Origin: Paenibacillus naphthalenovorans
GTDB lineage: Bacteria > Bacillota > Bacilli > Paenibacillales > NBRC-103111
Assembly: GCF_900099895.1 (NCBI RefSeq)
Contig: NZ_FNDY01000006.1
Coordinates: 171,601-235,600 of the forward strand
DNA: 64,000 bases
Direction of reading: 5' to 3'
The position numbers were made by a program, and so were the translations under genes. The notes under the pieces were generated by a model. The model did not search any database. It was not told where the DNA came from and saw nothing but the letters and a program-made list of their open reading frames with translations. This document shows positions 44,032-50,815 of this stretch, piece by piece (positions within the stretch are counted from its first letter, which is position 1; each line of letters begins with the position of its first letter).

Positions 44032-45785
44032 CGACGCTCTCCTTCTTGTGGAAGCTTACCCGGTACCGCAAAGGCTTGTTTTTATGGAATGCCTTGGCGT
44101 GGTCGTTGATTTATTTGGCGCCGATCGTACCGGGTCTGATTATGAAGCAGTTTTTTGATATGCTGACTGGACATGCGCTGTACAGCTTCGGGATTGGGGC
44201 GCTGATCGCATTCCTTCTTTTATCCGCGCTGGCCAGGGTCGGGTTTATTCTTTTCGGCTTCATGACCGACGTTCACTTCCGTTTTCGGCTCGGCGGTCTG
44301 CTGCGCCGAAACTTGCTGAAGCATGTGCTCAAAGAGCCCGGAGCGCGAGCCATTCCGGGATCGTCGGGAGAAGCGATCAGCTCGTTTCGGGATGACGTCG
44401 AGCAAGTGGAGGAAACCGTCAGCTGGTCGGCGGATGCGCTGGGGATGATGTTATTTGCCGCCGTTTCCTGTTTTATTCTCATCCGGATCGATGCACAAAT
44501 GACATTGTGGGTATTTCTGCCGCTGATTATCGTCGTAATGGTGGCGCAGCTGTCTACGGCCATGCTGCAGAAGTATCGCGCCGCCAGCCGGGAAGCGACC
44601 AGCCGGGTTACCGGGGCGATCAGCGAGATGTTCAGCACGGTGCAATCCGTTCAGGTTGCGGGTGCGGAAGATCGTGTGATCGGACGCTTTAAACGGCTCA
44701 ATGCCCAGCGGCGGGAAGCCATGCTGAAAGACCAGCTGTTTACCGCCTCCCTGGATTCGGTCTTCTCCAACGCCGTGAATTTGGGTACGGGGCTGATTCT
44801 TTTGCTGGCTGCGGAAAAAATGCGGGGCGGCGGCTTTACCGTCGGTGATTTTGCTTTATTCGTCTATTACCTGACTTTCGTGACGCAATTCATCCAGAAT
44901 TTCGGTAAATTCATGACGTATTTTAAAGTCAGCGAGGTAGCCAAAGACAGGCTGCTGGCGCTGCTGCAGGGAGCCGACCCGCAGCGGTTGACGGAGCATC
45001 ATCCGCTGTATCTCCGCGGAGAGCTGCCGGAGCCGGAGGAGCCGGTTCGGACCAAGAAAGACCGTCTCGATGTGCTGGAAGTTCACGGTCTGACGTACAG
45101 GTATCCGGAGACAGGGCGGGGGATTGAAGGCATCGGCCTCCGTCTGGAGCGCGGGTCCTTTACTGTCATTACCGGTCGCGTGGGCTCGGGCAAAACGACG
45201 CTGGTCCGGACGCTGTTAGGGCTGCTGCCCAAGCAGGCGGGAGAAATTCTCTGGAACGGCGAGCCTGTGACGGAACCAAGTGAATTCTTCGTTCCTCCGC
45301 GCAGCGCCTATACGCCGCAAATTCCCCGTCTGTACAGTGACACGCTGGAGAACAACATTTTGCTCGGCATACGTCCGGAAGGGGAGCGGCTTCGCCGGGC
45401 GATCCGGTCCGCGGTGCTGGAGGAGGATCTGGAGAGATTGCCCCAGGGACTTTCTACCGTTATCGGTCCGCGCGGCGTGAAGCTGTCCGGTGGCCAGGCG
45501 CAGCGAACGGCGGCGGCCCGCATGTTTGTGCGCGATGCGGAGCTTCTCGTCTTCGACGATTTGTCCAGCGCGCTGGACGTCGATACGGAATGGAAGCTGT
45601 GGGAGCGCTTGGAGGAGCAGCGCCAGGGGGCGGCGTGCCTGGTGATCTCTCACCGCAAGGCCGCTCTCATGCGTGCGGACCGGATCATCGTGCTGAAGCA
45701 GGGCAGGGTAGACGCCGCCGGCCGCCTGGAAGAGTTGCTGGAGACCAATGAGGAGCTTCAGAAGCTGTGGCACCGGGAGGAATAA
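44028..45785 (+). CDS. ABC exporter subunit 2 (permease-ATPase, heterodimeric)
   Basis: Partner of the preceding gene, 585 residues. Six hydrophobic helices (~15-310) precede an ATPase with Walker A GRVGSGKTTLV, the canonical signature KLSGGQAQRTAAARM, H-loop ISHRKAA and a Walker B ending LVFDDLSSALD, where Asp replaces the catalytic Glu. Together the pair has one consensus and one degenerate ATP site, as in heterodimeric exporters such as BmrCD or TM287/288. Translation is coupled through the ATGA overlap. Confidence 0.92.
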   Translation: MTTLSFLWKLTRYRKGLFLWNALAWSLIYLAPIVPGLIMKQFFDMLTGHALYSFGIGALIAFLLLSALARVGFILFGFMTDVHFRFRLGGLLRRNLLKHVLKEPGARAIPGSSGEAISSFRDDVEQVEETVSWSADALGMMLFAAVSCFILIRIDAQMTLWVFLPLIIVVMVAQLSTAMLQKYRAASREATSRVTGAISEMFSTVQSVQVAGAEDRVIGRFKRLNAQRREAMLKDQLFTASLDSVFSNAVNLGTGLILLLAAEKMRGGGFTVGDFALFVYYLTFVTQFIQNFGKFMTYFKVSEVAKDRLLALLQGADPQRLTEHHPLYLRGELPEPEEPVRTKKDRLDVLEVHGLTYRYPETGRGIEGIGLRLERGSFTVITGRVGSGKTTLVRTLLGLLPKQAGEILWNGEPVTEPSEFFVPPRSAYTPQIPRLYSDTLENNILLGIRPEGERLRRAIRSAVLEEDLERLPQGLSTVIGPRGVKLSGGQAQRTAAARMFVRDAELLVFDDLSSALDVDTEWKLWERLEEQRQGAACLVISHRKAALMRADRIIVLKQGRVDAAGRLEELLETNEELQKLWHREE

Positions 45786-45929
45786 GCTGCTGATGGGCGC
45801 TCGGCGTCGGCAGCCGATGGATGCTCAGGAGAGGATCGGCAGCCTGTTTATTTCTGCTTCCGTTCGGGCATAAGCCTTTGAAGCAAACCTCATTTCCCGG
45901 GCAAGCGCAGGGATCGACAAGCTTCAACA

Positions 45930-45970
45930 AACCCCATCCTCGTCCGCACCGGAACGAGGATGGGGTTTTT
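45930..45970. terminator. Bidirectional terminator
   Basis: Perfect 14-bp stem AACCCCATCCTCGT (45930-45943) / 45954-45967 with a 10-base loop and a T-run on the plus side. It separates convergent genes. Confidence 0.85.
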
Positions 45971-46003
45971 ATACTGCTGCTGCATGAATCATTTGGTTTT
46001 CTG

Positions 46004-47518
46004 TTAATCCACCGTGACATAAACCGGTTTGGACTCATTCAGGATATTGTTTTTCGAGTCTATGACCTTAACCTGTATCTCCAGCAGACCCGGTTTTTTA
46101 ACCAGCTCTTTCGTGAGCTTGACACTGAGCGACGATTCGCTGAGCCAATAGGTCTGCAGCTTCTCCCCATTTACAAAAACGGTGCTGCCGATGCCGAATC
46201 TTCCGCCCCGGACGGTCATCCGCGTCTTATCCCCAAGCTTTATTTTCCCCGGTGTTACCTCCTCAATTGCCGGTTCCCCGTATCCAAGCACGAATCCGCT
46301 GCGCTCCCCTCCCGCCTGCTTCTCCGCTTCCAGAATGGCATGCTGCCGCGCCTCGTACTCCTTTACCAGTCCGGTATCGATATTCATCGCTTCATAATGG
46401 CTGGGCGGAGGGAGAATCGGCATACGCCGGGACAGCTCGCCTAAATAATCGGTATAGCTACTGCCCGGCCTTTTGGCTAATTGAAGCACATAAGGACCGA
46501 GGAATGAAGGGCTCATATGCAAGGAATCCTTCTGCTCCTCCGGCAAATAATTGTTCCAGATGAGAACGGGGACATGGTACATTTTCTCCAGAAAGTCCGG
46601 ATCGTCCTCGCCGCTGATATACCCGGCTTCCTTATAGACAAAATATTTCTCCAAAGACGGCAAATGATCTCCGAAGAACACGAGAATCGTCGGTTCTTTG
46701 ACCTGTCCAAAGTGACTGACCAGCTCCTGAAGCATTTTATCCGCGGCCGTCAAGCCTTGAGCGTAGGTCTCCGCAATACCGATCGCTTCCGGCGATACCC
46801 CGTTTCCTTTAATATCGATCGTATTCTTTTTGAATTTTCCGGGATAGTATTGGTAATGGTTTTCCATCGTACTGGCAAAGATGAAATCGGGGCCCGGACT
46901 TTCGGCGGTTTCCTCAATAATGCGCCTTGTTACCGCATAATCGCCGATATATGGTCCGACATACTCATTGGGGTTAAAATATTCCAGGCTGATCAATTGG
47001 GAAAAACCAAGCTGCTTATACACTTCGATGCTGTTGAAGAACCATCCGTAAAAAGGACTGATGGCCGTAGCCGTATAGCCTTGTTCCGACAGGATGCTGG
47101 CCAGTGAAGCGGTCGGATGCTTAATAACGGATTCGTATGGGATGGAGTTCTCCGGAAAAAAGCGCATGGAATGCCCGGTTAACACCTCAAGCTCCACATT
47201 TGCCGTCCCGCCGCCGAACATGGGTGACAGCATGGTGCCGTGGGTGAACCGCTTCTGCAGCGCGCGAAAAAAAGGAATCGGATCCCGGCTGAACGTCAGA
47301 TTCGTCATCCGGGTTGCATCCCAGAAGGTTTCGCTCAGAACAAAAATAATATTCGGGGGCTTGAGCAGATCCTCCTCCGTCCATTCCAATTGCGGCGGCT
47401 CCACACTTACAGGCGCAACGGAAGAGGAAGGGTCTGGACAAGTGAACTCCGAAGATGGAATCGGCAAAATGAGCAGCAACCCCATCAAAGCTGTGAACAG
47501 GCGGATGGACAGGCGCAT
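46004..47518 (-). CDS. Secreted LTA-synthase-like sulfatase-fold protein with C-terminal TIG/IPT domain
   Basis: About 504 residues. A signal peptide (RLSIRLFTALMGLLLILPIP) replaces the usual five-helix membrane domain of lipoteichoic acid synthases. The catalytic domain (~55-370) carries NIIFVLSETFWDAT (metal Glu), MFGGGTANVELEVLTG (nucleophilic Thr), PFYGWFFNSIEVYKQLG, FASTMENHYQYYP and LVFFGDHLPSLEK (metal Asp-His). The C-terminus (~410-504, PAIEEVTPGKIKLGDKTRMT and following strands) is an immunoglobulin-like TIG fold. It may transfer or remove phosphoglycerol on cell-wall polymers. Start ATG 47518 lies 8 bases after GGGAG; a GTG at 47527 is possible. Confidence 0.85.
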   Translation of the reverse strand: MRLSIRLFTALMGLLLILPIPSSEFTCPDPSSSVAPVSVEPPQLEWTEEDLLKPPNIIFVLSETFWDATRMTNLTFSRDPIPFFRALQKRFTHGTMLSPMFGGGTANVELEVLTGHSMRFFPENSIPYESVIKHPTASLASILSEQGYTATAISPFYGWFFNSIEVYKQLGFSQLISLEYFNPNEYVGPYIGDYAVTRRIIEETAESPGPDFIFASTMENHYQYYPGKFKKNTIDIKGNGVSPEAIGIAETYAQGLTAADKMLQELVSHFGQVKEPTILVFFGDHLPSLEKYFVYKEAGYISGEDDPDFLEKMYHVPVLIWNNYLPEEQKDSLHMSPSFLGPYVLQLAKRPGSSYTDYLGELSRRMPILPPPSHYEAMNIDTGLVKEYEARQHAILEAEKQAGGERSGFVLGYGEPAIEEVTPGKIKLGDKTRMTVRGGRFGIGSTVFVNGEKLQTYWLSESSLSVKLTKELVKKPGLLEIQVKVIDSKNNILNESKPVYVTVD

Positions 47519-47674
47519 AATAAACACTCCCGAACGGCTGCGTTTTCGTTGAATGCTAGAAATAGGTTTATTATATCATGCGCTGCCGGATACAGATAGC
47601 GACACGATACGCAGATTAGATTTCACAAAATGAGAATGGCCAAACGAAATTGATGTTTGTTTGACTATAAATAA

Positions 47675-48377
47675 ACTAAATATCAGATCAACAGCGATGA
47701 GGACGATGCGGAACTGCTGCGCTATTTTCCCGATGGGCTCGAAGGCCCGCTGCGGAGCTGGCCGAAAAAAGAGAGCCGGCGCGTGGACATAGCAAGGTTG
47801 CTGCAGCGCAGGTTTCAACCGGGCAAACGGTATACCGAGCCGGAGGTGAACCGCATTCTGGAGCAGGTCCACCCGGATTATGCGTCACTGCGGCGGTATA
47901 TGGTGGATTATGGATTCATGGAGCGGTTGGATGACGGCAGCTCCTATTGGGTTGAACCGGTCAAAGACGATGAATCGCAAGAAAAGGGGAAGAAAAGCAT
48001 GAACAGGGAAAAACGCAAAGAACTGGTTGCAGCCTATATGGAGACAGAGCGCCCGATGGGAGTGTACCGTATCACGAACCGCAGGAATGGAAAGATGTGG
48101 ATCGGCAGCAGTCCGGACCTGGACGCGATCGCAAAGCGCCATCAATTCGAGCTGAACATGGGCATGTTCCGCAGCAAAGCCATGCAGCATGACTATAATG
48201 AAGTCGGGGAAGCGGAATTTCAATTCGAGGTGCTCGAACGGTTGAAGCAGCGCAAGGACGGTTATCAAGATGTTCGCCATGAGCTTGCCTTTGGAAGCCA
48301 AATGGATGGAACAGCTGCAGCCCTACGGAGAGCGGGGGTACCACGACGCGCCGAAGCCGGCCAAAAATCGGGACTAA
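47675..48377 (+). pseudogene. Decayed DUF2087 - GIY-YIG fusion gene
   Basis: The open frame starts after a stop near 47674 with no ATG/GTG/TTG before the recognisable DUF2087 domain (LLRYFPDGLEGPLRSWPKKE, RYTEPEVNRILEQVHPDYAS, RRYMVDYGFMERLDDGSSYW), normally attached to an ArsR-type head. A GIY-YIG part follows from Met at 48000 (ERPMGVYRITNRRNGKMWIG). Near 48290-48292 the frame shifts by one base: in the other frame the family C-terminus EAKWMEQLQPYGERGYHDA continues to TAA 48375-48377. Reading straight on gives an unrelated tail to 48460. The GIY-YIG part might still be made from GTG 47783 or ATG 48000. Confidence 0.6.
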
Positions 48378-48478
48378 TGGGGCCGATGTGTTTTGACGAT
48401 AAAGAACTTAATGGGTTGTTTTGCGCAGCCGATCTTGAATTGTTACTGAAAAATAACTGACTCGTCACCGAACAGATA

Positions 48479-48507
48479 TTTTCATTCGTTTCGGAATACG
48501 TTATGAT
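48479..48507 (+). promoter_or_regulatory. Promoter of the FHA-wHTH gene
   Basis: TTTTCA (48479-48484), a 17-base spacer and TATGAT (48502-48507). The -10 box contains the first in-frame ATG (48503), so that ATG cannot be in the mRNA. Confidence 0.5.
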
Positions 48508-48577
48508 GGTATGGAATTCATACTCGCTTGTCCACAAGAGACAAAGGGCCGCAAAACAGCATACGGAGGGAAAGAAA

Positions 48578-49270
48578 CTGGAAACTTTCGCCTGTCTTTA
48601 TGTGATTCGCGGGGAACCTTATCGATCCGGAACGTGCCTCAATCTGTCGGCTGCCGATACGGTGCTGGGCAGAGCGTCCAAAACGTATTCGCCGGATTTT
48701 GCGTTCACGAACGCCTTTATTTCGCGCAAGCACCTGTTGATTCGGCAGGAAGGCGGCAAGGCCGTACTATATGATTTGGGCAGCCGGCACGGCACTGAAA
48801 TTAATGGAGTCAAGGTGGAGCCGCATCAGCCTTATCCGCTGCAATCGACGGACATCATCAAGCTTGCTAGAGGAATGACGGTACTTCATTTTTCATATAT
48901 ATTCGCCGATCAGACATTGGAATTCGAGCCGCTCAGCTTAACCCAGCATGGGGACGAACCGGATGGCGAACCGGTGATCCATTGGGAAAAAAGGGAATGT
49001 GTGGTGGACGGCAAACGGCTGTCGATGTCTGAGAAAGAGTATTTGTTCCTGAAGCTTCTTTATGAGGAGGCTAATCGGCTGGTGCCGATAGAGCAGATCA
49101 AACGAAGCGTGTGGCCTGAACGTCCGTCGGGAACGGACGGTGTACCCGATGTCAGCATGGATGAACTGAATGCGCTCGTGTACCGGATTCGCAAAAAGTA
49201 CGGCAAAGATACGTTTCTGATTAGTGCTGTACGCGGCAGCGGTTACGTATTGGAGTGGGATTCGAAATAG
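48578..49270 (+). CDS. FHA-domain protein with C-terminal OmpR-type winged helix
   Basis: A 230-residue two-domain protein. The FHA domain (~1-95) reads phosphothreonine peptides: VLGRASKTYS, FISRKHLLIRQEG and DLGSRHGTEINGVKV hold the conserved G-R, S-x-x-H and N-G. The C-terminal winged helix (~135-230; RLSMSEKEYLFLKLLYEE, LNALVYRIRKKYGKD, ISAVRGSGYVLEW) resembles response-regulator output domains and should bind DNA. It thus links a Ser/Thr kinase to transcription. The start is probably CTG 48578, 7 bases after GGAGGG, because the only upstream ATG (48503) overlaps the -10 box. The murA gene follows after 34 bp. Confidence 0.82.
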   Translation: METFACLYVIRGEPYRSGTCLNLSAADTVLGRASKTYSPDFAFTNAFISRKHLLIRQEGGKAVLYDLGSRHGTEINGVKVEPHQPYPLQSTDIIKLARGMTVLHFSYIFADQTLEFEPLSLTQHGDEPDGEPVIHWEKRECVVDGKRLSMSEKEYLFLKLLYEEANRLVPIEQIKRSVWPERPSGTDGVPDVSMDELNALVYRIRKKYGKDTFLISAVRGSGYVLEWDSK

Positions 49271-49304
49271 CGTGCGTGCACATGTGGAAAGTAGGGTTAC
49301 GTGA

Positions 49305-50600
49305 ATGAGATTTATTCAAGTTGAACCTGCAGGGCCGCTTCAAGGCTCCATATCGATACCCGGCTCCAAGAACAGCTCTCTTGCCCTGCTTGCCGCCGCC
49401 TGTTTAGCGGATGGCCAAGTAATACTGGAGGGAATTCCCGATATTTACGACGTTAAAGTAATCGCCCGTATCGGGGATGATATCGGGCTGAGGCTGCAGC
49501 GCATGCCGGACGGCAGCATGGTCATCGATCCCCGCTATATTCACAGCGCGATCATTGACCCGGGCAAAGCGTCTTCGTTTCGTGCCTCGTATTATTTTGC
49601 CGGTGCGCTGCTCGCTAAGTTCGGGAGGGTCACCGTTGGTTTTCCCGGAGGGGACGATTTCTCCTCCAGGCCGATTGACCAGCATATCAAAGCATTTCAG
49701 GCGCTGGGCGCCAAGGTTATATTTCATGAGGATTATTATGTGGTGGAAGCAGGAAGGCTCCAAGGCGCCGACATTTACTTTGATACGGTAACATCAGGTG
49801 CGACAATCAACAGCATGCTGGCAGCCGTTCGGGCCCACGGCAGAACGAACTTGTACCATGCGGCCGTCGATCCGGAGGTTGTCGATACGGCCGCATTCCT
49901 GAACGGGCTCGGGGCCAAAATTTACGGTGCCGGAACGGACCGGATACGGATTGAAGGGGTTCCGTATTTAAACGGAGGATACCATACCGTGATTCCGGAT
50001 CGGCTTGTGGCCGGCGCTTTTTTGATGGCGGCGGGCATAACAAGAGGGCGCGTTACGGTGACCGATGTCATTCCCGAGCATCTGGGTTCCTGCATCTCCA
50101 AGCTCATTGAAGCGGGATTGACGGTGGAATGCACCGAATCGGGCATTACGGCGTACGGAACCGATGCCATTAAGGCAACGCGTATCCGGACTTCCATGTA
50201 TCCGGGCTTTGCGACGGACCTGCAGCAGCCGATGACCGCACTGCTGACACAGGCCAGGGGCAAAAGCATCATCACGGAAAAAGTATATCCCAACAGGTTT
50301 AACCATGTACCGCAGCTGCGGAGGATGGGGGCGGAGATTGAGGTGCGTGGAGAAAGTGCTTTTATCCGAGGAGGCCGTCCGCTTGCCGGCAATTGGGTGC
50401 ATGCTACGGACGTACGGGCGGGAACGTCCCTGATTTTGGCCGGACTAACCGCCGAGGGCTGTACGCGCATTACCGGGGTGGAGCATGTGGAGCGCGGCTA
50501 CGAAGATGTCATCGGCAGCTTCAGATCGTTGGGTGCCCGAATATCGCTGCGGGATACTCAACACGCGGAGACGGCGGAGGAAGCGGCGGGACGGAATTGA
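49305..50600 (+). CDS. murA: UDP-N-acetylglucosamine 1-carboxyvinyltransferase with Cys-to-Asp active site
   Basis: First committed step of peptidoglycan synthesis: enolpyruvyl transfer from PEP to UDP-GlcNAc in the cytosol. At 431 residues it is full length. It keeps PGSKNSSLALLAAACLADG (Lys), RASYYFAGALLAKFG, the Arg of VRAGTSLILAGLTAEG and HVERGYEDVIGSFRSLGA. In the catalytic loop FPGGDDFSSRPIDQH, Asp117 stands where E. coli has Cys115, the residue alkylated by fosfomycin. Asp at this site is known from Mycobacterium and Chlamydia and makes the enzyme insensitive. Most Firmicutes have two MurA proteins; this could be the second one. It lies directly behind the FHA-winged-helix gene. Confidence 0.92.
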   Translation: MRFIQVEPAGPLQGSISIPGSKNSSLALLAAACLADGQVILEGIPDIYDVKVIARIGDDIGLRLQRMPDGSMVIDPRYIHSAIIDPGKASSFRASYYFAGALLAKFGRVTVGFPGGDDFSSRPIDQHIKAFQALGAKVIFHEDYYVVEAGRLQGADIYFDTVTSGATINSMLAAVRAHGRTNLYHAAVDPEVVDTAAFLNGLGAKIYGAGTDRIRIEGVPYLNGGYHTVIPDRLVAGAFLMAAGITRGRVTVTDVIPEHLGSCISKLIEAGLTVECTESGITAYGTDAIKATRIRTSMYPGFATDLQQPMTALLTQARGKSIITEKVYPNRFNHVPQLRRMGAEIEVRGESAFIRGGRPLAGNWVHATDVRAGTSLILAGLTAEGCTRITGVEHVERGYEDVIGSFRSLGARISLRDTQHAETAEEAAGRN

Positions 50601-50627
50601 TCTATGGAACAGGATAGGAACAGGATA

Positions 50628-50676
50628 AACAAAGAAGGCATCACGCTCGATGGGGAGCGTCGATGCCTTCTTTGTT
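50628..50676 (+). terminator. Long hairpin terminator after murA
   Basis: Perfect 15-bp outer stem (50628-50642 with 50662-50676, AACAAAGAAGGCATC) and an inner CGCTC/GAGCG stem. No T-run follows beyond TTTGTTT. Confidence 0.65.
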
Positions 50677-50707
50677 TAATGAACTGTTGAAGCTTTTTTC
50701 ACATTAA

Positions 50708-50760
50708 ATACGTCTTAATTTTTTTAATATTACATACTATTTACAAAATTTAAGACGTAT
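50708..50760. promoter_or_regulatory. Long inverted repeat upstream of ppdK (regulator site)
   Basis: ATACGTCTTAA (50708-50718) is perfectly inverted at 50750-50760. Extending inward, 18 of 20 positions match between the arms (50708-50727 and 50741-50760). The whole A/T-rich element ends 55 bases before ppdK. It looks like two copies of a protein binding site facing each other; a gluconeogenic repressor of the CcpN type would be a plausible ligand (inference). Confidence 0.6.
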
Positions 50761-50815
50761 GTTATGTTTTATTTAATCATATTCCCGATTATTCCACTAT
50801 AGGAGGGTATTTATT

